Source of the DNA: Adineta vaga
Taxonomy: Eukaryota > Rotifera
NCBI GenBank assembly: GCA_021613535.1
Contig: CP075495.1
Location: forward strand, 3,968,001 to 4,032,000
DNA: 64,000 nucleotides
Direction: 5' to 3'
This document shows, in pieces, positions 1 to 17,257 of the stretch. The notes under the pieces were generated by a model. The model was not told where the DNA came from. It saw only the letters and a program-made list of their open reading frames with translations, and ran no database searches. Numbering within the stretch: position 1 is the first letter of the stretch; the number at the start of each line of letters is the position of its first letter. Both the position numbers and the translations under genes were made by a program.

Positions 1-43
1 GTTAAGTAAATAGACAAAATATTGACAGAAAAACTAACTTAAC

Positions 44-1078
44 ATGGGTCTTTTATTTTCAAAAAAAGGTAATTGATTTAAAATATTTATCTACCATAAA
101 ACACGTCCATACACGATTATCATATTTTTGTTGTTTTATCACAGAAAAATTTGATGTTAATGGACAAAGTTATCGTATTTTGGGTATTGTTGGGCAAGGT
201 GGTGAAGCTACTGTTTATAAATGTGAGGATGCGGATGGTCATCTACATGCAGCTAAAGTCTTCTACTTTTCACGATTTCCTTCCTCTCAATTACGCTATC
301 GTATTGATGGATTTCTTAAAGAAGCACGAATCTTAAAATATCTTAGTGGACGTTCTCCACATTTTGTTCAATTGCATGATTATGAATATAAACCTAGTGA
401 AAATGTTGGTTATATGGTTATGGAATTAGGTAGTGGTTGTTTAAGACAATATATGCAAGGACTTCCATTGACCGATCAAACTCGTCAAGTGTATTGGAAA
501 CAAATTGTTGGCATTTTAAGAGCTCTTGAAGATGCACAGATTGGTAAATAAATTAAAATGATCTGTTTTACCTTCGATAAGTAATACTTTGTTTTTACCT
601 CTATTTCAAGTTCATGCTGATATCAAACCTGATAACATCATTCTCGTTAATAATATTCTCAAAATAACTGATCTCGGTCTTGCTTTTGGATTGCCATGGA
701 TGAGACAAGCTACTCGACGACCTACCGTTCGTGGAACAATAGGTAGATCAAATTGAAAAGTTCGATTATACACAGTTCATATATTTATTTATTTTAGATT
801 ACATGGCACCGGAAGTTTTTTCACATCAAACGGGTTTCAAATCGGATGTCTGGTCAGCAGGCGTTATTTTGTATGAAATGACTTATGGTCGTCCTCCATA
901 TTTTGGGCTTTTTGATCGAAATCAAAAAGTCGCTGCTATATCTGCAATGGCGCCTATAACTTTTCCTCCTATATATGATCCTATGCTGTTTGATTGTATG
1001 GAACAATGTCTTAGACCTATTCCTTCTCAAAGACCCAGTGCATCTATACTTCAAATGCATCCCTATTCACGTTCATAA
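44..1078 (+). CDS. Minimal MPS1/TTK-like protein kinase
   Basis: Probable serine/threonine kinase with exons 44-68, 145-543, 611-742 and 798-1078, giving 278 residues; all junctions are GT-AG and phase-consistent. Visible kinase landmarks are the glycine loop GQGGEATVY, the lysine in AAKVF, a helix-C glutamate in KEARIL, the catalytic loop HADIKPDN (HAD in place of HRD), DLG in place of DFG, and MAPEVF. The sequences YMVMELG, YWKQIVG and GTIDYMAPE resemble the MPS1/TTK spindle-checkpoint kinases more than other families. The protein is almost only a kinase domain: the long N-terminal TPR part of canonical MPS1 is absent. It starts MGLLFSKK, a possible N-myristoylation context, so it may sit at membranes. 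The family assignment is from recalled motifs; STK16-like small kinases are the main alternative. Confidence 0.8.
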
Positions 1079-1244
1079 TAATAAAAAATGATTTTCTTTT
1101 GTTTTTTTGCAATCTATTTCTTCTTCAATCGAAGAAGGTTTCATTCTGAACATCTATGCGTACGACGATATATACCTATATATATATATTTTTATTTTCA
1201 GTTTTCTGAGATGTCGCTAGAGAACAGTGATCTTCTTCATTGCT

Positions 1245-1261
1245 TGTGTGTGTGTGTGTGT
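1245..1261. repeat. (TG)n microsatellite
   Basis: About eight TG units just downstream of the kinase gene. Confidence 0.9.
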
Positions 1262-1638
1262 TTGATCTACTATTTTTTTAGTAGTACGAATTACTATGAA
1301 GCATTTCTTAATTATTTGTTATTCATCTGAAATAAGTTCAATATTGTTCGTGTTCTTAGTAGATTCGTTGTTTCAGTCTACAAATAAAAAGAAATGTTTG
1401 ATATTCTCTTAGGTTTTTTTTTCTTGCAATATGGACGTCGTTTTTTCTCTAACATTCATTCATCCGTGAAATATAAAGGCAAACTTGTGTGTAGTAATAA
1501 TCGCTGTTTCTCCTACTGTACATGAATATTAGATTATTTATCCAATAATTACTTATCAAACAAAATCTTTTAACTTGTAAACAATTGATTTATGTGTTTT
1601 AGATTTATTTATTTTTCCTCATCATAAATATAACATAG

Positions 1639-2643
1639 ATGTCTCAAACAAATACATTTCCTATATTTGGTAATGGTAATTCGTTTCATTCAAATGAAAA
1701 ATCGACTTCAACAAATAAATTCAATCTTCAAACTCTTTTGGATTTTTCAACTTTGTAAATATTAAAACTTTTGTTTTGATTCATTCTATTTACTACGTGT
1801 GTTCTTCTAGACAACCACGAGTCCAATTACATTTGAAAAATGTTTACACATGTTTATTATTTAGCACATTATGTGCAACATTAGGTGTCTATTTTTCTTT
1901 GAATGGATGGTTAAATTATCCTCGTTTGGCTGTTTTTGCGTCGATAATTACAACAATTTGGTTATTTACACTTGATTTCAATGCCCAAACACAAATAAAA
2001 TGTTTTAGTTTAATGTCAGCTACAGCTTTATTTACTGGCATTTATTTAAGTCCATTAATTAATCTAGCTATTAATGTGGATCCTCAAATAATTGTGACAG
2101 CATTTTTATTAACGACAATTATATTTGTTTGTTTTACACTTAGTGCTTTACTTACACAAAAACGAACATATCTTTATCTTGGAGGCATACTTGGTACTGG
2201 CACAACAATTATGTTTGTACTAAGTTTAATGAATTTATTTGGACGATCACAATTACTTTTCAATGTAAATAGAAACATGAAATAGATATTCTATTTTCTT
2301 ATATTTTATAGGTTAATCTATATCTTGGTTTATTTATTGCATGTGGTTATATTTTGTATGATACTCAATTGATTGTTGCACGAGCTACTCACGGTGATAT
2401 GAATTATGTCAAGTAAGTGAGCGTGGGAGATTAAGAACAAAATTTCAGAGATAAACTAAACTTTAATGTGTCTTTTTTTAGACATGCCATTCTTTTATTT
2501 ATTGATTTAGTCGATTTATTTGTTCGTATTTCGATTATTTTACTTAAAAATGTAAGGAAAAGAAAGTTTTCTTTTAGTTTTATCAAAATACTTATTTTTC
2601 ATTTTAGTCACAGAACAAAAATAAGAAGAACAATAATCGTTAA
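1639..2643 (+). CDS. TMBIM6: Bax inhibitor-1 family ER membrane protein
   Basis: Exons 1639-1754, 1811-2264, 2312-2412, 2482-2551 and 2608-2643 give 258 residues, close to the 237 of human BI-1. BI-1 proteins are multi-pass ER proteins that act as Ca2+ leak channels and restrain cell death. Recognised stretches are LLDFSTLQPRVQLHLKNVY near the N-terminus, the LSPLINLAINVDPQIIVTAF segment, FTLSALLTQKRTYLYLGG, the second-helix NLYLGLFIACGYILYDTQLI and HGDMNYVKHAILLFIDL. The C-terminus is lysine-rich (SQNKNKKNNNR), like the charged tail of BI-1. Six or seven hydrophobic helices are apparent. The tiny last exon encodes only the tail and was chosen because it restores a plausible end in phase. It follows the kinase gene on the same strand about 560 bp downstream. 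Confidence 0.93.
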
Positions 2644-5600
2644 AAACTATTAACCAAATACAAACATTTATTACTTTTGCGTTTTTTTTTCTCTTCAATG
2701 TTGTACTGTGCTTTCTCATTTGTGAATCGTAATTTTCTTTTTCTATCTAACCATATTCTGCTTGCAATTTATATATGTGCATTCCTTCGATTGAAGAAAA
2801 GATAAATCTTCTATGTTTTCTAAGATTGATTTATTAGATATTTAAATGATGAAATGTCCAAATGACAAGCTTTCGTTTCTGTCATCATTAAATGCTCTAG
2901 AGAGAAGATGATTTGTACAATTGCACTATTTACCTAACATCATCGTTTTGTAAAGAATCGAATTCAATTGACGTCGTTCTTCCCTTCTCATGAGACATAT
3001 GTAATCATATTGAAAAGACCTATCACATTAATCAATCTGTTAATGGATGTAAAGAACAATAATTGAAGGTAAGAAAGCCACTAGTGATTGATGAACCGTG
3101 TTTTCAAATATAAGAAAGCGAATCAAAAGTAAGCATATAAGATAAAAATCGTTGTTGATGACTTTCTTATCAGAATGGTTTGTCTTCATTTCTCTAATAA
3201 GACATTAAGAATAACACAAAGAACAGCTGTTCATCATTTTTCTCTCTTCTCAAGCAAAAAGAAAAATTGTTACCCACATCTATTAATTCATTCGGATATA
3301 AAATATCATTTCAAGAAAATATTTGATTTTCACAGAAAGATTAGATTTACTTGTAAATATTTACGTAAATTAAATTCTTTTATTCATGATTTGAATATAG
3401 AAACAAAAGTGGAACATCTTTAGCTGTCCTTTTTCTACAACATACAATCGACAAATAAATTGAATTATCCCAACCGGAAATCGATCATATTATTCATCGA
3501 GAAAAAATAAAGTAAGCTTTTCTTTCCTTTTCTTTTCTCTTCTCTACTCAATCATTGAAAATACAATAAAACGCGAGAAAAACATAGTTACACGTCTAAT
3601 ATCATAACCACAGGGCTTGTTGCAGCCTGTTACCAATAGTAAAACAGATAGGACAAGAGAAAAAAAGAAGGCAAGTCAAAGAGAAAAAAAACCCGCGAAC
3701 AAGACTATATACATGCCTGCGTTCTATCAAAATTTCATCTCAACTGACTCGAAATATATGCACATCAATTAATATTAACAGTTGTCTTCTCTCATTTTTC
3801 ATCTTTACAAAACATTTTCTTCTCTTCAATCTATATTGTTGTATGAATAAATACGCAGTTTTTTTTTCTAGTCAAGCATCACCATTTCGATCTATTTAGT
3901 TTATTTTTTCTTTGCTCTTTTCTAGATTCATATTAGATATTTTTATTCTTTGTCGTCAACCTGCAGGTGTGCACTCCTGTTTGTAAGACTTGAAATCAAC
4001 GTTATTACAGTCTCATTTGCAAAGATTGTCTCTAACATGTAAGTTTCTTTTGTTTCTTATTCAAGATTTTTTGTTTCCTCTTTGATATATTCATGTGAGA
4101 TTTCCTACTCTCACTTAGTACATTATCAGCTAATGTGAAAAAAATGTTGATATAGTTAATCTGTCATTATTAATATCGAATGTTCAATATTGATCGATAA
4201 ATTCTTTAACTAACTTAGAAGACATTCTTCTGACTTGATGTTATGTTACTTTCGTCTATGTTTTATGTCATAAGTTAAAAGTGTAATTTAACGATAGTCA
4301 TACAACCATAAAAAAACAAAATTAATGTGTTTGTATATTCATATTACAAAACAAAAAACTATGATCATTTTTCATTCGTACCTTACAAGTTTTTTTTTTC
4401 TTCTTCTTTTTATTACTCATCATCGTATCGAGAGAAAGAAAACCTCAAAACGATTATTCATTTAACTAATAAACTTCGATCGAAAGATAATTTATTCATG
4501 ATTTAGGAAAAAAGAAGATTAATTTGAAAATAAATAGTCATTATTAATCGACTGCAAGGTTCAAGAGATTTTTGTTTTCTTCATTTATCATTTTCTAATG
4601 TCATTCAACATTCGTACTAAAAATTGGTTCTTAAACAGTTCAGAGACTATTTTTTATCATTGCATGAATTAATAGAATAAACCAATTTGATCGAATTTAT
4701 TTATCATTCGAAGACAATTTTATAAAATGAAATTCCAATGAGAATACTTTATCAAATAAATTACTACTCGTAGGAAAAAAAAAGAAAAGAGAAATGTTTC
4801 TTTTCGAATAATTCATATTCTTCTGAATTGATAATGATTTGAATTCATGTTTAATAAATACTGTTTTCTTACCATTTAATCAAATGAATTATCCAGTGTT
4901 GTTGTCGTATATAGAACTAATACATTCATGTGATCCAGGACAAATTCCAATTAATTATTTTTATCTTGTGCGAAGTTCTCTTTCCAGGAAAACATCATTC
5001 ATTCTTAATACAGAATCGAAAAATAAAGAATTTTGGTATCTTTTATTCTTCCTAACCTCGATTTGACCCCAATTGACTTAAGTATTTTGTCTCTGAGAGA
5101 GAGAGAGAGAGAAAGAGAAGTAATCATTTGAATGTATTTTTCTTTCCTTCATTGAAAGCAACTAAAATGATCATTATGAAAATCTAAACTACAATCTAGA
5201 TATAGGAAAAACATAGACCTGCAGTACCCTATTTGTGATAATATAAACAATCCATCAACTATGAAGACCAGATGTTATTAAGATACTTGAAACATTTCTG
5301 ATAATATATAATATCTAACCACTGGTTCATCTTCATTTGAAATTGATTCTGTAGAATACGTTAATATATCTAAAATACGATCACATCGACATGACTTTGA
5401 ATGTGTTGAAAACGACATATGTCGCCAATACTATACCCTTGACAATTATCAGCAAATTAAATAGATAGATGACGACAAAACCAAGAGAAAAAGACTTTCA
5501 TTTACTAAATCATGCTCAACTGTACTTACTTATCTAAATGACATAATCCAATTATACTCATTTTCCTTCTGTTACCTATTTTATTATCAGTTAAAAAAGT

Positions 5601-6022
5601 CTGATTTAATCAACGTCATACGCGATGTTTTATTAGAAATTTCAGCTCTAGTTTTTTTTTCGTCATATATAATTACTTTTATTCGTCATTTATCAGGCCT
5701 TCTTTTGCGATTTATTTATTTATATATCATAAGGATTGACGAGTACACTTGAAGAAAAAACTTTTTTCGAAACCTAAAATAAAACTTTTTGTCATGCTCG
5801 AGTAAATTCGTTTTATAACCTGTTTTCGATTACTAATATTCTGCCTTTATTTCAAACCTGCGATAGTATAACGAAGGGAAGGAAAAGGTTTTATAGTGCA
5901 TTGATAAGTAAATTCAGTAGAAAAGATATTGTACTTATTAAAACTAGTATTTACATTCGTAAGTATGTCATTTTTTTTGCAATAAATTGGAATAGTGGAA
6001 AAAATATTTTGATTTTTTTAAG
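2644..6022. other. Long non-coding stretch upstream of the Ca2+-ATPase gene
   Basis: No convincing coding gene is visible. The open frames here are short, AT-rich and lack domain signals. A GA microsatellite lies near 5094-5111. A 72-bp stretch at 3967-4038 is flanked by a good acceptor (polypyrimidine then CTGCAG) and a good donor (GTAAGT), and a consensus donor GTAAGTATG lies at 5959. These look like 5'-UTR exons of the Ca2+-ATPase gene downstream, but this is inference. Confidence 0.5.
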
Positions 6023-6180
6023 GACTGATTCAAATACAAAACGTGTTCGAATTGAAAGTGAAAGTTCGAAGAAAAATCGTTCATCATCGGCATCGCGCCA
6101 TTCACTTGTCGACGAAACAGAAAAACAAATGGAGATGCAATTATTAGATTCTCCACCTTCTACAACGAAGTCCAAACAGG
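6023..6180 (+). CDS. Candidate upstream N-terminal exon of the Ca2+-ATPase
   Basis: An open exon bounded by an acceptor (ttttttaag at 6022) and a strong donor (GTAAGT at 6181). It encodes a serine- and charge-rich segment ending SPPSTTKSKQ. It ends in phase 0, and the main Ca2+-ATPase exon has an AG acceptor at 6991-6992 that continues in the same phase (KTMIDSIFVK before MPSRKS). In-frame methionines lie at 6129. The preceding candidate exon (ending 5958) has an in-frame stop, so if this exon is used, translation probably starts at 6129. It would add an alternative N-terminus to the pump. An untranslated or independent exon is also possible. Confidence 0.4.
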
Positions 6181-7022
6181 TAAGTAAAAAAGAATCCATT
6201 TACATCTAATGATATTTCTTTAGAAGTCTTCTCTAATTCATGTCATAAGTGTTAGTTAAGGCGTCTGTATGATTTTTGAGAATCGAATAGAAAACGATGT
6301 CTGACAGATTTAGATGAGAAACGACAGGCGAATAACAACAAACAACAACAGAGTAACATGAAGAAAACGTTATTACTATCCCATCTTAGTCCTAACGTAT
6401 ATGTGTATAGATGTGCATATCATCATTGGCAAACTAAGATGTGTTGTCGACCAACCGATGTGCTACAAAGATAAGAAACGATCGAAGCGAGAAAAGAAGA
6501 AAACAAGAGAAAGAATTATGCCAATCTTCCACTATTCTGGTATATAGTTAGCTGCTTACCACAAACAAGAGAATATATATCGTTTTTCTTCGCTACCCTA
6601 TCGAGCAATCCTCTACTTCTATGGAAGAGAAGAAAACTCATTGTATATTTTTATGAAATTTCAATGAGAAAACGTATCTTTTCTTCCATAAAAGTTCGAT
6701 TCGAATCATATTCGTCATATCCTTTGTAGAATATTCAAATAGATGTATGTAAAATAAGAGCTGCGTTTGATGCATATCATGTTTCTTCTAGTTACTTTCT
6801 TTATTTTATTCTTGTCAGTAATCAACTTCACAAAAGATAAAATATTCCTGCAAAAAGAATTTCCTTTAGAATATTGGATTGATTAACCCTTAACAAAAAA
6901 TAGATTCGTTAATAGACTTGCGAAGATAAACAGACTAATATAGTTTGTCTATACATAATGGAAATCTAATCTATGTTTTCGTTTTGAGACAGAAAACGAT
7001 GATCGATTCTATTTTTGTTAAG

Positions 7023-12314
<5,292 letters not shown>

Positions 12315-14130
12315 AAATGTTTGGTGCAACATATTCACTACTTTCGTTTTTCTTTTATATTAGCTCTTTTTGATCTCTTTCTCTCTTTCTCTCTCTCTGT
12401 CTGTCTCTTGATATTCACCGCATTGTTTACAATCTCTGTGCGCTTTCAAAATCAGCGAAAAAACAAAATCATATAAAAATAAACACGAAATTTTCTGTTT
12501 TTTTCTTCTTTTCTTCTCCTCTCTCTCTCTTTTTCTATTTTGTATTCTTCCAACGTGTGACCTGTTTATGTTATTATCTTCTTGTTTTTATGCATCTAGA
12601 TATACATATATATATATATGTATATGACTTTATTTGAAGTGACATTTATACTGAAAAATTCTCTTCAGTTTATTTGTTAATAAATAAATAAATATACATA
12701 TATATACATAATATAAAATTCTAATTAACAAAAATGTTTAGAAGAGACTATTTTAGGATGTATCTTAAAATAAGACTATAAGCTATACTCTCGTCTTCAA
12801 TGAAATCTTCAAAAATAAAAACAAGCTCATTCAATTCCTGATTATGTTCTCTGTTTTAAAACGGCACAGATGATTCAATACTTAAAAGCTATGGAATGAT
12901 CTTTATGTAATATCTTATTTCAACGATGAACGTCACAGCAATATATGGATACAATTAGTTACATGACGAATGGAACATTTAATCTTAGTTACTTTTTTAT
13001 CCATTCGTAATGTTCAATGGTATTTAGATTGTTATGTTTATCTTTCCTTCTGCTAAATCTTTGTTTGGAAAAAGATTCTTTGATATTATTGATTGATTGA
13101 GTTATCAATCGTATACAAAGTAATTACTAGAAAAACTACTTCTTTACCTTGAAATATTTCATCTACGTTTTCATAAGGCCTCTTATGAATGATCATAAAA
13201 GTTAGAAATGAAAATTTGATCAAATGCGTTCGTTTTCTATAAATGTAATACAAAACTTCCACTAGAAATCACAAATTATAATGACATTTGAGTTGTATTG
13301 AAATATAATTTCAAGTGTATTCAAATCCAAAACTATACGCACATCATTTCAAATTGCAATAATTAAAATAAATCAAATGCATTTTTTTTGTCTAATTGTC
13401 ATTTCTTATTACTAATCATCCGTGGATATACTTTATACGAAAGATTATTTTGTTTTGTTTTCTTACAATACTTCTTGAACTTTTCCCGTGAAACCATTCA
13501 ATTTCCATGATATTATATCAAATATCTAATAAAAATAATTCGCCCTCAAGTTAATACTCAGAACTGCCAATGATAAAAAAGGAATGTACTACTAATTTTA
13601 AACATTATTCCATTAGACACAGCTACCTATAGCAATATTCGTAGACATTACTTTCATTTGCATCAGTATATTTCTAGTCCAAAACAATGGCGCAGTTATT
13701 ATCGAAGAAGAGTTTCATACTGAAATAGTCGAGATCATACAAAATGCATTTATCAAAGTAAATTACAAGCACACATAATTAAATTGTTTCTAAATCATTA
13801 TAGTACATGTAATTAATGTCAGGAACAAATTGCATGTTTGTTCATTTATGTATGATTTATTTTAAAAATTTATTAAATATCAATAGATGTTTCACTATTG
13901 AATGGTACATTAATTTGTCTGATTCTATTTTCACTTGTTTAAACATTAATAATAATGATTATGAATTTTTAAATGCATATTTCTGGTAGGTGGTATGATT
14001 TCACTGTCGAAAGAAATCTCTTTTTCTTCCATCATACTTCTTATATATATATATATATATATGTATGTATATAAGAAGATTAAAAAGTAAAAGGATTCTA
14101 TGAAAATAAAAGTGCTCAATTTCTGACAAG
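12315..14130. other. Intergenic region without recognisable genes
   Basis: The first part is the 3' flank of the Ca2+-ATPase with CT-rich tracts and TA-rich simple repeats. A (TA)n tract lies at 14042-14062, about 70 bp before the first GPCR start. No coding or RNA gene could be supported. Confidence 0.5.
14042..14062. repeat. (TA)n microsatellite
   Basis: About ten TA units 70 bp before GPCR copy 1, possibly functioning as its TATA region. Confidence 0.9.
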
Positions 14131-15042
14131 ATGAATTCAACAACAAATATTTCAACAGCTGATTCATATCTCAATTATTACATTGTTTGTTCTCTATCAG
14201 CTAGCTTTGGTCTTATATCAGTTATTCTATCTATATTCATTGTAATCATAGTCAAAATTAGTAAACCTCGTTTACATACAGTTCGGCATTTACTTATGTG
14301 TAATACATGTATCTCATCAGTAATTTATTGTACGATGCAAACAATAAATTATGCATTTCTTATATTTTTACCATGGATAACAAGTGATTTAGCGTGCAAA
14401 TGGCGTGGCTATCTTGCTTATGTCTCAGTCTCAGCTGCGACATATTCTTATCTTGTTCAAGCCATATCACGTCTTTTCTTTTCAATCTATGCAATAAAAT
14501 ATCCATGGTTAACAACATTTAATGCACATTATGTTCTTATACTTGTTCATTGGTTTACTGTATTTACTATACCACTATCTGCATTAATTACAAATGATAT
14601 CTATTTTCGCCCCGGTCTACTATGTTGGGTACCTGCTAGACGTACAATTCATATGATGTATACTGGTGTTGCCTTTTATATTCTGCCAGTTGCTACGATT
14701 CTGATTATTTATGTTGTCATTTATCGAAAACTTCGACAGAGTAAAAGAGCAGCAACAACATTGAATAATACAATGAGTGATAAACGTGATCTTGAAGTTC
14801 TTCGAAATATAGTTATTCTTCTTTGTATTTATATTGCTGGTGGAATTCCAACTATAATATTTATGGTAACGAACGATGATCTATTTTACTTTACTGGTAT
14901 TGTTACATTTACATTAACAGTAGTAATTGAAAAAATTTGTACAATTTTATTGGATCGAGAACTTCGACAAGTAGTAAAAGGTATGATAAGATCAAACGAT
15001 CGTGTAATGCCTTTCGAAAATACAATGACCCAAAGAATCTAA
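14131..15042 (+). CDS. Rhodopsin-like 7TM receptor, lineage-specific family, copy 1
   Basis: An intronless 303-residue seven-helix protein. The N-terminus carries glycosylation sites (NSTTNIST). TM1 is near residues 19-42, followed by the conserved intracellular KPRLHTVRHLLMCNT. A cysteine in CKWRGYLAY and another in LLCWVPARR fit the TM3-ECL2 disulphide of class A receptors. The DRY motif is replaced by ISR (QAISRLFFS). The TM6 CWxP motif is replaced by GGIPT. TM7 lacks NPxxY, having TVVIEKICTILLDRELRQ instead. A ligand cannot be inferred. It is the first of three tandem paralogues on this strand and has a TA-rich tract about 70 bp upstream. Confidence 0.85.
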   Translation: MNSTTNISTADSYLNYYIVCSLSASFGLISVILSIFIVIIVKISKPRLHTVRHLLMCNTCISSVIYCTMQTINYAFLIFLPWITSDLACKWRGYLAYVSVSAATYSYLVQAISRLFFSIYAIKYPWLTTFNAHYVLILVHWFTVFTIPLSALITNDIYFRPGLLCWVPARRTIHMMYTGVAFYILPVATILIIYVVIYRKLRQSKRAATTLNNTMSDKRDLEVLRNIVILLCIYIAGGIPTIIFMVTNDDLFYFTGIVTFTLTVVIEKICTILLDRELRQVVKGMIRSNDRVMPFENTMTQRI

Positions 15043-16289
15043 ATAGAACAATCTTTTCTCAATGAATTTATCTATTATTGAATTGAAAAATAAAATAAAG
15101 TATTTATTAATTCTAGAGAACATTTTTAGATCGAATGTTTTGCTTTGTTTATATAATCGATCATAATTGCAATTGTGTACTTAAAGTTTATACTAAAATT
15201 CTTTTTTCTACAATTGAATAGTTTCGACGAGGTATCGAGACATAACTAAGAATGTTTTCATCTGTTCAATTTCCGTTCTTGATGATTTTGACACACAAAG
15301 ACTAATTATCACTAACATTCAAGTTAATCTTCAAGCTTTAAAATAAGTCCTGTCAATTTATTTCGCACGCCATTAACTTTCTTGTCTTCTAATACTGTTT
15401 TTCTGCAGTTTGATTAAAAATGAAATGATAGGATCTTTTCATTTGTGGGAACATCCAATTTTGATGAAGGTATGCATTTCTATCCTATCTTCTTTTAAAC
15501 ATTTAAAATAAAAACAAAATCATATTATCCAAGTATAAAGTATATAGAAAGTCTGAATTCAAAATGAGATTAAATAAATTAATCATGAATTATAAAGCAG
15601 AAGATTGAAAAGAACGTCAAAAAAACGGTCAGTGTTTGAAACATAACAGGAATTCTTTTCAATTGCTTTATTAATAAGCAAAATCAATTGAAAAACAAGA
15701 AAAAGAAACATGTATTGGAATGTTTTCAACATCTGCAGTTTCCTTCCTCAATCAAATCGATAATTAACAGGTGTTTTGTCTAAGAAAATCATCAGACATA
15801 AATAACATATAACATCATACTCCGCTATTCTTTTCTTTTCTTTTCATTTCCTAAGAAGAGAAAAGCGTAGGTAAATGTTGAATTAGATCTAATTACATCT
15901 TTGAGAGTTCTTTTTTTTATTGATTATTCATGCATTCTTTTTCACTTCTTTCTATGAAGAGAATCTTTAAATTATACTAGTTATATTGAGGTATAAACAA
16001 ATTATTTACTTCGTTAGCATAATCCTATTCGTTCGAGTAATAATTATCAAGTCTGAGAAGAAAGAGATCATCATATTTTTTTAGTACGAAAAGCTTCTCG
16101 TTTCCGCTTCATAGAATATTCTTTACATTTCTTTCTTGTATGAATATAGTTCGAGAGAACTTATTCAACATTTTACTGAAAGATCAGCTCTTCTTTTATG
16201 AAAGTTATTAAGTCTCAGTTCATTGTCTCTTTTCTTCTATTCATTTAGACTTTTACTTCTTTTCAGTGCATCATATTTCCCTTCAGCAA
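15043..16289. other. Intergenic spacer between GPCR copies 1 and 2
   Basis: AT-rich spacer with no open frame of credible coding character and no obvious repeat shared with the next spacer. Regulatory sequences of GPCR copy 2 presumably lie here. Confidence 0.4.
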
Positions 16290-17257
16290 ATGAGTACAAC
16301 AGAATCAACACCAAATTATATCAAAGATTACTATATCGTCTGCTCAATATCAGGTTTTTTTGCTTTAATAGCTGTATTTCTTTCTTGTATGATATTAGTT
16401 GTAACATGGCGAACAAAACCTCGTCTTCATACAGTTCGACATGTACTAATGTGTAATACATGTATTGCATCAATATGCTATTGTATTGTACAAATTATTA
16501 ATTATTATTATTTGATTTTTTTACCTGATCGTACGGATGATGTTGGTTGTCGTTGGCGTGGATATTTTTCCTATGTAACTATATCTGCTGTTACTTATTC
16601 ATTTTTTATTCAAGCTGTATCTCGTTTATTTATTGCTATTTTTTCAACAAAATATAAATGGTTAACAACATTTAAAGTACATTTCATTTTGATTGGTATT
16701 CAATGGCCTATTGCAATTATTTTTCCTTTACCAGCAATCATAACAGTAGATATTTATTTTCGTCCACGTGCTCTTTGTTGGGTACCATTAAGAAGTTTAC
16801 TTCATGTTATTTATACATTTGTTATGTATTACATTGCGCCGACATTATTGATATGTATTATTTATCTTTATATATTTTTTCGAGTGAAAAAATAGCTAAT
16901 CGTTCGGAAATGTTGATTGGAACAAGAAATAATGAAAAACGAAATCTTGAACTTCTTCGAAATATTTTAATTCTTTTGTTTATCTATTTAGCTGGAGGAA
17001 TACCAACATTTCTATTTATTGTCACATCTAATCGAATACTTTATTTAATTGGTATTGTAACAATATCATTAACTGTAGCAATTGAAAAACTTTGTACGAT
17101 CATTTTGGATCGAGAACTTCGACAAGTGATTAGAAGATTCTTTTGTCGTGATAGTCAAATTGTACCTATGCGCAATACATACGTTGTTGAACAAATAGAA
17201 AATTATCCACGTTTTCAACGAACTACTGCAAAAATAAAACAAACAACATTTCAGTAA
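16290..17257 (+). pseudogene. Rhodopsin-like 7TM receptor copy 2, frameshifted
   Basis: A paralogue of the receptors on either side (MSTTESTPNY start, KPRLHTVRHVLMCNT loop, QAVSRLF in place of DRY, ALCWVPLRS ECL2 cysteine, AGGIPT in TM6, IILDRELRQVI at the end). The frame breaks at an A6 run (16887-16892) in the third intracellular loop. The first frame stops immediately after FFRVKK, and the remainder (IANRSEML... through TM6 and TM7) continues in the -1 frame. Comparison with copy 3, which reads RVKRVTNR at the same point, shows that one base is missing. Both halves otherwise keep family-level conservation, so this is either a recent loss, an allelic variant or a sequencing error in a homopolymer. 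The heptamer is not a perfect -1 slippery site, so programmed frameshifting is unlikely. Confidence 0.8.

Noticed and set aside
3967-4038. Selenocysteine TGA within a Cys-rich exon
   Set aside because: No SECIS-like element or homologous family recognised, and the same frame ends in TAA; a 5'-UTR exon is simpler.
16880-16900. Programmed -1 frameshifting in GPCR copy 2
   Set aside because: The sequence before the stop is G AAA AAA T, not a proper X XXY YYZ heptamer, and I saw no clear downstream hairpin.
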